Below are positions 9,168 to 16,496 of a DNA stretch of 64,000 nt, in pieces (position 1 is the stretch's first letter; the number at the start of each line of letters is the position of its first letter). The position numbers and the translations under genes are program-made. Under the pieces are notes generated by a model. The model made no database searches, was not told the origin of the DNA, and saw nothing but the letters and a program-made list of their open reading frames with translations. The DNA is from Alistipes sp. Lineage in GTDB: Bacteria > Bacillota > Clostridia > Oscillospirales > Ruminococcaceae. The stretch covers positions 1,231,151-1,295,150 of the forward strand of contig JAMPAJ010000001.1 in NCBI GenBank assembly GCA_023667265.1. Reading direction: 5' to 3'.

Positions 9168-9836
9168 TCAGGAATATCTTTTGTCCGTTTTCTCTATCAT
9201 ATCGTAAAGGCAGTCCATTGCGTCCCCAAGGCTGCCAAGGTTATCAACAAGACCAAGCTCCACGGCTTTTTTACCGTCCACGACCGAGCCTACGTCCATT
9301 GCAAGCTCCTCTGTGTTCATCATCAGGCGGCGAAATTCAGCCTCGTCTACACGGCTGTTTTTCGTCACAAAGCTGACGATCCTGTCCTGCATCCTGCCGA
9401 AATAATTCAGCGTCTGCGGTACGCCGAGAAGCGTGCCGTTCATGCGGACTGGGTGGATCGTCATAGATGCCGAGGGTACTATAAATGAATGTTTTGCACA
9501 GACTGCCAGCGGCACACCGATAGAATGTCCTCCGCCTACCACAAGAGAGACGGTAGGAGTTTTCATTCCCGAAATAAGCTCGGCAATGGCAAGACCCGCC
9601 TCCACATCGCCGCCTACTGTATTCAGAATTATGATAAGCCCCTCGACGCTCCTGTCCTGCTCGATAGCCACAAGAGCAGGAATAATATGCTCATACTTGC
9701 TGGTCTTATTCTGCTCGTCGAGAACGTAATGTCCCTCTATCTGCCCGATAATATTCAGGCAGTGGATAAGATGACGGCTGTTGCGTTCTGCCGTCACGCC
9801 GTTATCCTTGATTTCGCTGCTTATGTCCTGTCCCAT
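9168..9836 (-). CDS. ClpP-like serine protease, TepA type
   Basis: ClpP-class serine peptidase of the translocation-enhancing protein (TepA) group, 222 residues. The fold signature LNTVGGDVEAGLAIAELI is present, the serine sits in GGGHSIGVPLA and the histidine in SMTIHPVRM, positions matching the ClpP Ser/His pair. There is no signal peptide, so it is cytosolic or membrane-peripheral. I use the ATG at 9836 because AAAAGGAG lies 8 nt upstream; an in-frame ATG at 9866 has no ribosome site. It is the first gene of the nine-gene minus-strand operon and precedes ftsK. Confidence 0.87.
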   Translation of the reverse strand: MGQDISSEIKDNGVTAERNSRHLIHCLNIIGQIEGHYVLDEQNKTSKYEHIIPALVAIEQDRSVEGLIIILNTVGGDVEAGLAIAELISGMKTPTVSLVVGGGHSIGVPLAVCAKHSFIVPSASMTIHPVRMNGTLLGVPQTLNYFGRMQDRIVSFVTKNSRVDEAEFRRLMMNTEELAMDVGSVVDGKKAVELGLVDNLGSLGDAMDCLYDMIEKTDKRYS

Positions 9837-9913
9837 AATATATGCTCCTTTTGACAAATCTGCCATGCGGCGTGTAAAACTATTATGTCCCGTTCAAAAG
9901 TGCATATACATTT

Positions 9914-9942
9914 ATTATATACTATTTCCGCAGTAAAGTCAA
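9914..9942 (-). promoter_or_regulatory. Sigma-A type promoter of the tepA-ftsK-...-ispH operon
   Basis: On the minus strand TTGACT (9942-9937) and TATAAT (9919-9914) are separated by 17 bp, one mismatch from consensus. Transcription would start near 9907, giving a leader of about 70 nt before the tepA ATG. No other strong promoter is evident between here and 1, and gaps between genes are mostly under 25 bp, so this probably drives the whole run of nine genes. Confidence 0.75.
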
Positions 9943-9984
9943 GTGTCAGAGAACGAACAAATTTACAAACAGCTTCATATTATG

Positions 9985-10054
9985 TAGAGGCAGCCTTTAA
10001 AGCGAGCTGTTTTTGTCAGAAGCTGTTTCAAGAGGCTGCCCTGAGGCATCTCAG
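9985..10054 (+). other. Hairpin-forming leader upstream of the DUF3343 gene
   Basis: The roughly 150 nt between the divergent tepA promoter and the DUF3343 start holds an imperfect inverted repeat, AGGCAGCCT (around 9988) against AGAGGCTGCC (10031-10040), and a smaller CTGAG-GCAT-CTCAG palindrome at 10041-10054. No known riboswitch was recognised and no T-run follows. It may be an RNA leader structure or a degenerate repeat. I found no convincing promoter for the downstream pair here. Confidence 0.35.
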
Positions 10055-10100
10055 AAGCTATCTGCGATGCTTTGCAACCACACTCAAGCGAGGTGATATT

Positions 10101-10307
10101 ATGACTTATACGGCTGAAATGCCCTCATACACATATGCCAGAAAGGCTCAGAGGCTCCTGGAAAGAGGCGGATTTCCAAGCGAGATAGTCCGCCGCGAAT
10201 CAGGCTGCGGTTTTGATCTGCGGCTCTATTCACGAAATGCCCTGAAATTTCTGGATCAGAATTCAGTCACCTACAGACTCAAAGGAAGCGGAGGTGACAG
10301 CTGGTGA
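10101..10307 (+). CDS. DUF3343 (putative Se/S carrier-like) protein
   Basis: A 68-residue protein with the pattern of DUF3343: SYTYARKAQRLLERGGF, then EIVRRESGCGFDLRLYS with the single conserved cysteine in a GCGF context. Such proteins are annotated as putative Se/S carriers because they pair with selenium or sulfur transfer enzymes. Here its stop overlaps the start of a cysteine-desulfurase-family gene by 4 bp. AGGTGAT 5 nt upstream fixes the ATG at 10101; a longer frame starting at 9885 has no ribosome site. A role passing sulfur or selenium from the desulfurase is inferred from the pairing only. Confidence 0.72.
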   Translation: MTYTAEMPSYTYARKAQRLLERGGFPSEIVRRESGCGFDLRLYSRNALKFLDQNSVTYRLKGSGGDSW

Positions 10308-11431
10308 TATATTTCGACAACGCCGCAACAACCTTTCCAAAGCCGGAATCCGTCAGAAGGGCGGCGCTGATAGCCATGAGGAGCTACGGCAGCTCAGGCA
10401 GAGGCGGTCATCCGGTAGCCGCAAGAACCTCAGAAGCAGTCTACTCCGCACGTGAAAAAATTGCAGATCTCTTCGGTGCAGAGCCGGAAAACACGGTTTT
10501 TACCCTCAATTGCACCCACGCTCTCAATATGGCGATACAGGGCGTAATGAGCGGCGGCGGCCATCTTATTATAAGCGGAATGGAGCATAATTCGGCTGCC
10601 CGTCCGGCATTCCATATGGCAGACGACGGCATAATAAGCCTTTCTGTGGCGCAGATCTATCCGGAGGATGAAAGGACTATCGAAAGCTTCCGCAGTCTTA
10701 TCCGCAGCGACACCAGAGCTGTCGTATGCACCATAGCAAGCAATGTTACCGGACAGCTTATTCCCTACCGCGAAATAGGACGTCTTTGCCGTGAGCGTGG
10801 GATATGCTTTATCGCTGACGGCGCACAAGCCTGCGGGATCACAGAAATAAGGCTTGGAGACGGCATAAATATTCTCTGTACTGCCGGGCACAAGGGGCTG
10901 TATGGCATGACCGGAACAGGACTTCTTGTCTCGGACGGCAAATTTCCGATCAGACCTATTATCCAGGGCGGCACGGGAAACAACTCCCAGAGCCTTGAGC
11001 AGCCGGAGCTGCTTCCGGAATCCCTTGAAAGCGGCACACTTGCCGTAACCGGGATCATATCACTTAAGGCAGGTGTTGATTTTATTGAAAAAACCGGTTT
11101 GGACAGGATATACCGGCACGAGACGAATATGTGCAGGCTTCTGATAGAAAGCCTGAAAAACAGCGGAGTTATCATCTATCGTCACCCGGCGGCAGAATAT
11201 CTGCCTATAGTTTCATTTAATGTACCCGACGTTCCTTCGGAACGAGTCGCGGCAATACTTGGGGAAAAGGGGTACTGTCTCCGTGCAGGCTACCACTGCT
11301 CCGCACTCGCTCATGCCGCTCTCGGAACAGAAACCGGAACAGTACGCTTTTCACCCTCGGCATTCAGCAGGGGGGACGATGTACTCAGACTTTCAAGAGA
11401 TATCCGGGAGATAGCAGATAAATTTCGCTAA
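10304..11431 (+). CDS. Cysteine desulfurase family protein (class V aminotransferase fold)
   Basis: PLP enzyme of the NifS/SufS superfamily, closest to the stand-alone cysteine desulfurase family group. It begins IYFDNAATTFPKPESV. The PLP lysine is in CTAGHKGLYGMTGTG, PLP-contact motifs are AVVCTIASNVTGQL and FIADGAQACG, and the mobile loop carries the candidate catalytic cysteine in RAGYHCSALAH. The length of 375 residues is typical. Start is a GTG (10304) with GGAGGTGA about 7 nt upstream, overlapping the DUF3343 stop (GTGA). Context suggests sulfur or selenium mobilisation for DUF3343 rather than a bulk Fe-S role, as no iscU/sufU lies nearby. Confidence 0.88.
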   Translation: MIYFDNAATTFPKPESVRRAALIAMRSYGSSGRGGHPVAARTSEAVYSAREKIADLFGAEPENTVFTLNCTHALNMAIQGVMSGGGHLIISGMEHNSAARPAFHMADDGIISLSVAQIYPEDERTIESFRSLIRSDTRAVVCTIASNVTGQLIPYREIGRLCRERGICFIADGAQACGITEIRLGDGINILCTAGHKGLYGMTGTGLLVSDGKFPIRPIIQGGTGNNSQSLEQPELLPESLESGTLAVTGIISLKAGVDFIEKTGLDRIYRHETNMCRLLIESLKNSGVIIYRHPAAEYLPIVSFNVPDVPSERVAAILGEKGYCLRAGYHCSALAHAALGTETGTVRFSPSAFSRGDDVLRLSRDIREIADKFR

Positions 11432-11603
11432 AAAATTATTTATTTCAGGATAAAAAATATAATTTTATAGAAAATTTCTGGAAAATATAAAAAAACTATT
11501 GAATTTATTTGAAATTGTGGTAAAATATAATAGGGGATCAATGCAGTTAAGAGCAGCACCGTACATGGACTGTGCGGTGCCGGCTCAGCCCCGACCCCGT
11601 TTT
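11432..11603 (+). promoter_or_regulatory. AT-rich region with candidate cdaA promoter and a solo palindrome
   Basis: The gap between the desulfurase gene and the repeat element is very AT-rich. A candidate promoter is TTGAAT (11499-11504), 16 bp, TAAAAT (11521-11526). At 11551-11586 there is a GC-rich hairpin of the dispersed family 1 terminal repeat (GCAGCACCG...TGCGGTGC). A CCCCG-TTTTTT stretch follows, so the hairpin region could also act as a weak terminator in the cdaA leader. Confidence 0.5.
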
Positions 11604-11783
11604 TTAGTGCAGCACCGCACAAGGATCGTGCGGCAGATGTACAGTCGGATTTTTCGTTATGTTGCATAAAAACGACGCAGGCATACTGTCTTATGTCAAG
11701 AAGTTTTTGTGTAATATGATGTCAAATTCGCAAGCAGATGACGTGCAAAGTCGTCATACGAGCTTTGTGCGGTGCCGCCTTAG
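11604..11783 (+). repeat. MITE-like nested palindrome, family 1, full-length copy in the cdaA leader
   Basis: About 180 bp. The ends are imperfect inverted repeats (left TTAGTGCAGCACCGCAC, right GTGCGGTGCCGCCTTAG) around a central hairpin near 11669-11706 with arms AAAAACGACG and AGAAGTTTTT. It is recognisable along its whole length as the same element as the one at 28811-28988, in opposite orientation. No transposase is encoded. It sits between the candidate cdaA promoter and the cdaA ribosome site, and an open frame runs through it into cdaA, which explains a misleading longer start for that gene. Confidence 0.82.
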
Positions 11784-11814
11784 AAATACATACACAGAAA
11801 AAGGAAGTGAGAAC

Positions 11815-12693
11815 GTGCCGTCCTTTCAAGATATGAAATACGCATTTTTCAGCCTGATGAGTACAATTGAACTAAAAGATATAATTGACCTTGCCGTTCT
11901 GTCATACATAATCTATCTGCTTCTGAAGCTTATACGCGAGACGCGTGCAGGACAGCTTGTCAAGGGTATCCTTCTCCTTGTGGCTGCTTATTTCATAAGC
12001 GGTCTGCTTGAGCTGACCGTTATGGAATACATACTCGGTCATGCCCTGGACATCGGACTCCTCGCTATGCTGATTCTTTTCCAGCCGGAAATAAGACGCG
12101 CACTGGAGCAGTTCGGTACAACCAAATTCGGCATAAAGCTCATTGGAATCGGGCCGTCGGACGACGAGAAAACACGCTGGAATACAGCTATCGAATCTAT
12201 CTGCGACTCCTGTGTGGAGCTTTCCGCAAGCTGTACAGGCGCGCTTATCGTTATCGAACGTCAGACAAAGCTCGGCGAACAGATCGAAACCGGAACGATG
12301 ATGAACGCGATCCCCAGCAAAGAGGTCTTCGGCAATATCTTCTATCCCAAAACTCCGCTTCACGACGGCGCAGTCATTATACGCGACGGCATGATACTTG
12401 CGGCAGCCTGCTTCCTGCCAAGACCCAAAAGCGATCTGCAGATCGACAAGGCTCTCGGCTCACGTCACCGTGCAGCTATCGGCATGAGCGAAAACTCCGA
12501 CGCGGTCGTTATCGTCGTGTCAGAAGAAACAGGGCAGATCTCCATTGCCATGAACGGCGTCCTTACAAGAGACTACACCCATGATAAGCTTAAAGCCGCT
12601 CTTGAACGGGAGATCTTCAACGAATCCTCCGAGGACGGCGGAATAGCTAAAAAGACTTTCTCTTCTTTTTTCGGAAGGAGGAAGAATAAATGA
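11815..12693 (+). CDS. cdaA: Diadenylate cyclase CdaA
   Basis: Makes c-di-AMP from two ATP at the membrane. Three membrane segments (residues about 18-38, 45-65, 70-92) are followed by the DAC domain. The catalytic DGA motif is in LHDGAVIIRDG and the RHR motif in GSRHRAAIGMSE. I choose the GTG at 11815 (292 residues) because AAGGAAGTGAG lies just upstream and the encoded N-terminus runs straight into the first membrane helix. Upstream in-frame starts lie inside the repeat element and would add about 50 unrelated residues. It overlaps cdaR by 4 bp. The usual third partner glmM is absent here; glmS is at 58875. Confidence 0.94.
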   Translation: MPSFQDMKYAFFSLMSTIELKDIIDLAVLSYIIYLLLKLIRETRAGQLVKGILLLVAAYFISGLLELTVMEYILGHALDIGLLAMLILFQPEIRRALEQFGTTKFGIKLIGIGPSDDEKTRWNTAIESICDSCVELSASCTGALIVIERQTKLGEQIETGTMMNAIPSKEVFGNIFYPKTPLHDGAVIIRDGMILAAACFLPRPKSDLQIDKALGSRHRAAIGMSENSDAVVIVVSEETGQISIAMNGVLTRDYTHDKLKAALEREIFNESSEDGGIAKKTFSSFFGRRKNK

Positions 12694-14039
12694 GCTTTTT
12701 TAAAAGAATTCGTGAAAAATACATGAAGAACAACTTCTCACTCGCAATACTTTCCGTTGCAATTGCGGTATGCCTCTGGCTGTTTATCTCGCTTACGCAG
12801 TACCCCTCCGTCCAGAAAACCATTCAGCATATACCGGTTACTATTGACATTACCGGCAGTTCTGCCGGACAAAACGGTTTGCAGGTTATTTCATGCAGCG
12901 TGGAGGAAGTGACTGTCGAGCTCCTTGGAAGCCGTACCGAGGTAGGAAATCTCAACAGCGATAATCTTGTGGCTTATTTTGACGCGGACAGCGTATCCTC
13001 TGCCGGTACGAAAAATCTTACCCTTAAAATAAGAAGCGACAGCGGAATAAACTATGAGGTCAAGTCGATCATGCCGGATAAGGCGACTGTCGTCTTTGAC
13101 AAGATAGAAACGAGAGAATTTCCGATCTCCCCCAAAACTCCCAATGTTGATATCGTCGAGGGCAAGGAGATTTTTGCTGACGATTACGTCTGCGATCCGT
13201 CTGTTGTACAGATAACAGGCCCTTCGGCGCAGCTTGATAAGATCAGCAAGTGCTATGCCCTTTCCAAAAAGGATATGAGCCTTTCCTCCTCATATGTACT
13301 CTCCAGCGACGAAATACAGCTGTATACCGAGGACAATATCCTGATCGACCAGTCGGAGCTGCGATTCAGCAATCAGAATTTCAACATTACCATTCCTGTC
13401 CGGACACAGAAGAACGTAGGACTGACGGTGACTATTATAAACGCTCCGGAAAACTTCGATCAAAGCACTATAAAGCTCCGGCTTTCCACCGATGCGGTAA
13501 CCCTTGCCTGCAACAACAGCGAGACGGAGATACCGGACACAATAAGCGTCGGAATGATACCGCTTAACGAAATAAAGCCCGGCTTCTCAAAGACATTCTC
13601 TCTCAGCACCAGCCTTGAATCCAGCGAATTTATAAATGTATCGGATCTTCAGACCGTTACCGTCACCCTAGATGACAACGACCTGACCCAGGCTGATATG
13701 CTAATTGACAAGAGCAGAATAAACATCAGCAACAAGCCTGACAGCATCTACGATTACGAGGTGCTGACGCAGCAGCTTGACGTAGTTCTGGTAGGTTCGG
13801 AGGAGTCCCTTGCGGAGATAACTCCCGAAGATATAGTTGTAGAGGTCAACCTGCTGAACGCCTCTATAACTACGGATCAGTTCAACTGGAACGCCACATA
13901 CTCCTGTCCGGATTATGATGATGTCTGGGTGATAACCAACTCGAAAATTTCGATACAGCGAACTCCAAAGCAGACCGGAACTGCCGCAGCAGACGCCTTT
14001 TCCAATATAGATACCACTGTAACAACGACACAGCAATAA
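12690..14039 (+). CDS. cdaR: CdaR-like YbbR-domain protein
   Basis: Regulator of CdaA anchored by one N-terminal membrane helix (FSLAILSVAIAVCLWLFISL, residues 15-34) with the rest outside the cell. The 449 residues contain several YbbR repeats, recognisable from recurring patterns such as VTVELLGSRTEV, VQITGPSAQLDKI and LDVVLVGSEESLAEI. The C-terminus is Thr-rich. The ATG overlaps the cdaA stop as ATGA. In Firmicutes CdaR binds CdaA and modulates c-di-AMP output in response to envelope state; that role is taken from the family. Confidence 0.9.
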   Translation: MSFFKRIREKYMKNNFSLAILSVAIAVCLWLFISLTQYPSVQKTIQHIPVTIDITGSSAGQNGLQVISCSVEEVTVELLGSRTEVGNLNSDNLVAYFDADSVSSAGTKNLTLKIRSDSGINYEVKSIMPDKATVVFDKIETREFPISPKTPNVDIVEGKEIFADDYVCDPSVVQITGPSAQLDKISKCYALSKKDMSLSSSYVLSSDEIQLYTEDNILIDQSELRFSNQNFNITIPVRTQKNVGLTVTIINAPENFDQSTIKLRLSTDAVTLACNNSETEIPDTISVGMIPLNEIKPGFSKTFSLSTSLESSEFINVSDLQTVTVTLDDNDLTQADMLIDKSRINISNKPDSIYDYEVLTQQLDVVLVGSEESLAEITPEDIVVEVNLLNASITTDQFNWNATYSCPDYDDVWVITNSKISIQRTPKQTGTAAADAFSNIDTTVTTTQQ

Positions 14040-14049
14040 ACATTCTATT

Positions 14050-14078
14050 CAGCACCGCACAAGGATCGTGCGGTGCTG
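14050..14078. repeat. Solo family 1 terminal palindrome after cdaR
   Basis: CAGCACCGCAC, 7-nt loop AAGGATC, GTGCGGTGCTG: an 11-bp perfect stem identical in its left half to the start of the 11604 element. It starts 11 bp after the cdaR stop. It has no T-run, so it is a stabilising 3' hairpin at most, and is best read as a repeat copy in which the two ends are fused without the internal part. Confidence 0.75.
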
Positions 14079-14197
14079 CTCTCAGAACTTGTTCTCATAA
14101 ATAGTCAAATGATGCTGAAGCGTAGGCTTCGGCATTATTATTATTACGTTTTATGTTTTAATCAATTAACATAAATTTAACACATATTTTTTCTATA

Positions 14198-14208
14198 TAT
14201 GGTATAAT
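14198..14208 (+). promoter_or_regulatory. Extended -10 promoter of the dockerin gene at 14290
   Basis: TATGGTATAAT carries a TG one base before TATAAT (14203-14208), an extended -10. No good -35 at 17 bp is seen; TTAACA (14177-14182) is 20 bp away. The transcript would start near 14215, directly before the hairpin at 14223-14262. Confidence 0.55.
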
Positions 14209-14222
14209 ATAACTGACAGGTA

Positions 14223-14262
14223 AAGGCGGCAGTAATTTCTTAGGCACACCTGCCGCCGCCTT
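14223..14262 (+). promoter_or_regulatory. GC-rich hairpin in the leader of the dockerin gene
   Basis: GGCGGCAG (14225-14232) pairs perfectly with CTGCCGCC (14250-14257), with AAGGC/GCCTT offering an outer alternative, followed by TTAAATTTTTATTG. The shape is that of a weak intrinsic terminator or attenuator lying between promoter and ribosome site (AAAGGA, 14275-14280). It may hold back transcription or protect the 5' end. No ligand-binding riboswitch was recognised. Confidence 0.5.
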
Positions 14263-14289
14263 AAATTTTTATTGAAAGGACGATCAACT

Positions 14290-16401
14290 ATGAAGATCAA
14301 AGGATTCACAGGCAAATTCAATGCAGCTCTGCTCAGCGCAATCGTAGCTGCTTCCACTGTTCCGGCTTATATGTCGGCTGTTCCGGCAGCTGCCGTATTC
14401 CAGCCCTCTCTTTCCGCTGACTCTCTCAAGGGCGCTGCTACCGCGCTTACGGCTGGAAAAAATCTGGAGAAAAATTCATTTCCCTCCGCGTTCAACGCCG
14501 ATAACCCGGTAACAGCCGTTGTTGTCACCGTCGAAGCTGACCGCGATATCTCCTTCTCCTACGGATTCGGAATCCAGACAAGCACAGACTGGGTCGAGAA
14601 AAGTCCGACAGGCTGGGATGCCAAGGGCGAGGGCACGGCTGTTTCACTCAAAAAGGGTACGAATCAGTTCGTTATCGACCTCTCTGATCTTACGCTGAAA
14701 TACGACCAGTATACCAAGTTTGATTTCAGATGCTACTACTGCTCATATTACGATAACGCTTCTGCCGAAATGGTGGAAACCTCCGTTAATTTTGTGGATT
14801 TTCAGTATAATATAGAGGTTGACCCTGATATCCGCAATCCCGATCCGGATACTCCTGAAGTTCCCGACAGAGAAAATATCGTTCCCGACGGCAACAAGCA
14901 CTCCAACGGTGCAAACAGCGAAAACGGCAAAAACTGGAGCTTCGTTGACAATGGCGACGGTACGGCTACTATCACCTCAACTGTTGCAAAGCAGATGGGC
15001 GGCGAAGCCTTTGAGCCTATCAGGCTCACAAAGGGATTTGACGAGGATTATTATGCCGCTAATCCCAGCGACGACCCGGATAAGCCCATAAACAGCCATA
15101 AGTTCAAATTCTCCGACTTTGGTCTCACAGATATGGACGGAGTTGTTGTCGAGTCCATTACCTGCGTCATCGAATCGGCAGAGGAAATAGATCAGTTCGT
15201 TTACGGCGGCGGTATCAACGTTCAGAACGGCTCGCCTGCCGATACGGAATACGCAAAGCAGGTTGCGGGTATTCCCGGCAAGGATCACGCAGGCTACTGG
15301 TACAACGACATGGGCAGCGAGGGCGAAGGCTCTGTTGCTGATTATGAGGAGCAGGGCGTTGAGTTCCAGATCGCTCCCGGCAACGGAGGCAGACTCTACG
15401 AGGCAGGCACATATTTCGAGGCTTACTGGGAAGTCCCGGCAGAGGTTCAGCCTTATCTGACCGACGTTTCAACAGATACCGTTTCATTCCAGTACTGGTA
15501 CGGCTGCGACGCCGACGGCAATGAGATCGACTCCGTCGACATCACAAACGCTGTTCTTACCTACACCAAGACAGTCACAGTTCCCTACACGGACTGTATT
15601 TCAACCGCTGTTGACTCTATCCTCAACCACGGCGGCACAGACGCACAGAAAAATCTCAACGTCTCCTACGCCGACCTTGGTATCGACGAGACAAAGGACG
15701 TTTATGCTATCCGCTTTGACATTACTGCCAAGGAGAACATCGGCAAGCTGATCTACAACGTCGGCACAGGCGTAGAAAAGACTGTTTCTGAGGACTACTG
15801 GTTCCAGGAGGAAGGTAACTACTGCATTCTCGATGCCGGTGATACAGCTGAAATTATGTGGATAGTTCCTACGATCTGTGCAGGCGACGAAAGCCACGGA
15901 AACCGTATCAATACAACGGACGGAAAGCTGAATATCGGCTACTACTACGGCGAAACCGACGCTATTACAGTGGATAACATTCATATTTACTACGCCGACG
16001 CACCTGTTACAACTACAGAGCCGCCTGTTACAACTATAGCAACGACTTCCACGACAACATCTACTACTACCACTACAACGACAACCACTACAGCTCCTCC
16101 CACAACGACAACAACTGTTACAACAGAACCGCCTGTGACAACAAAGGCTCCTCTTACTGTTAAAAAGTGGGGAGACGCAAACTGCGACAATAATGTTGAT
16201 ATTGCAGATGCGACTCTTATTCTCCAGGTTATCGGAAATCCCGATAAGTACTCTATGTCGGAACAGGGCGAAATCAATGCTGACGTCGTAGACAACGGCA
16301 AGGGCATCACACCTCTTGATTCTCTGGCTATCCAGTTATATGACGCACATCTTATTGAATACAGCGCATTCCCTATTCACTCTGACCAGATGGATTCATA
16401 A
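14290..16401 (+). CDS. Secreted dockerin protein with three related beta-rich modules
   Basis: A 703-residue exported protein. A signal peptide (residues 1-40, ending around AVPAAAVF) is followed by three modules of similar character (about 45-190, 205-425 and 445-580). They are rich in aromatic residues and share patterns such as FxYxYG(C) and a terminal strand (VDFQYNIE, ITNAVLTYTK, DNIHIYYAD). Next comes a Thr/Pro linker (about 582-622) and a C-terminal dockerin with two Ca-loops, GDANCDNNVDIADATLIL and INADVVDNGKGITPLDSLAI. No catalytic motif was recognised; a carbohydrate-binding or scaffold-related role is plausible. AAAGGA 9 nt upstream fixes the ATG at 14290. Transcribed convergently with the next gene. 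Confidence 0.82.
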   Translation: MKIKGFTGKFNAALLSAIVAASTVPAYMSAVPAAAVFQPSLSADSLKGAATALTAGKNLEKNSFPSAFNADNPVTAVVVTVEADRDISFSYGFGIQTSTDWVEKSPTGWDAKGEGTAVSLKKGTNQFVIDLSDLTLKYDQYTKFDFRCYYCSYYDNASAEMVETSVNFVDFQYNIEVDPDIRNPDPDTPEVPDRENIVPDGNKHSNGANSENGKNWSFVDNGDGTATITSTVAKQMGGEAFEPIRLTKGFDEDYYAANPSDDPDKPINSHKFKFSDFGLTDMDGVVVESITCVIESAEEIDQFVYGGGINVQNGSPADTEYAKQVAGIPGKDHAGYWYNDMGSEGEGSVADYEEQGVEFQIAPGNGGRLYEAGTYFEAYWEVPAEVQPYLTDVSTDTVSFQYWYGCDADGNEIDSVDITNAVLTYTKTVTVPYTDCISTAVDSILNHGGTDAQKNLNVSYADLGIDETKDVYAIRFDITAKENIGKLIYNVGTGVEKTVSEDYWFQEEGNYCILDAGDTAEIMWIVPTICAGDESHGNRINTTDGKLNIGYYYGETDAITVDNIHIYYADAPVTTTEPPVTTIATTSTTTSTTTTTTTTTTAPPTTTTTVTTEPPVTTKAPLTVKKWGDANCDNNVDIADATLILQVIGNPDKYSMSEQGEINADVVDNGKGITPLDSLAIQLYDAHLIEYSAFPIHSDQMDS

Positions 16402-16415
16402 TCAAAACAGAATTA

Positions 16416-16455
16416 AAAACAGCTGCTGCAATGATCTATTGCGGCAGCTGTTTTT
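16416..16455. terminator. Bidirectional terminator between two convergent dockerin genes
   Basis: AAAACAGCTGC...GCAGCTGTTTTT forms a strong hairpin (ACAGCTGCTGCAA against TTGCGGCAGCTGT) with A- and T-runs on the two sides, so it can stop transcription from both directions. Confidence 0.88.
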
Positions 16456-16496
16456 ATTGGCTTTTTCTCTAATACCATAGCGGTTTCAGAAAAAGT

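Noticed and set aside
10304-11431. Housekeeping IscS/SufS of an Fe-S operon
   Set aside because: No scaffold or ATPase genes accompany it; the partner is DUF3343, and the sequence fits the stand-alone desulfurase family better.
11659-11814. A longer cdaA start giving about 50 extra residues
   Set aside because: The extra part is encoded by the repeat element and has no ribosome site; the GTG at 11815 has AAGGAAGTGAG just upstream and leads straight into the first membrane helix.
14223-14262. Known riboswitch in the dockerin-gene leader
   Set aside because: The leader is short and holds only one GC-rich hairpin; no conserved riboswitch core was recognised.
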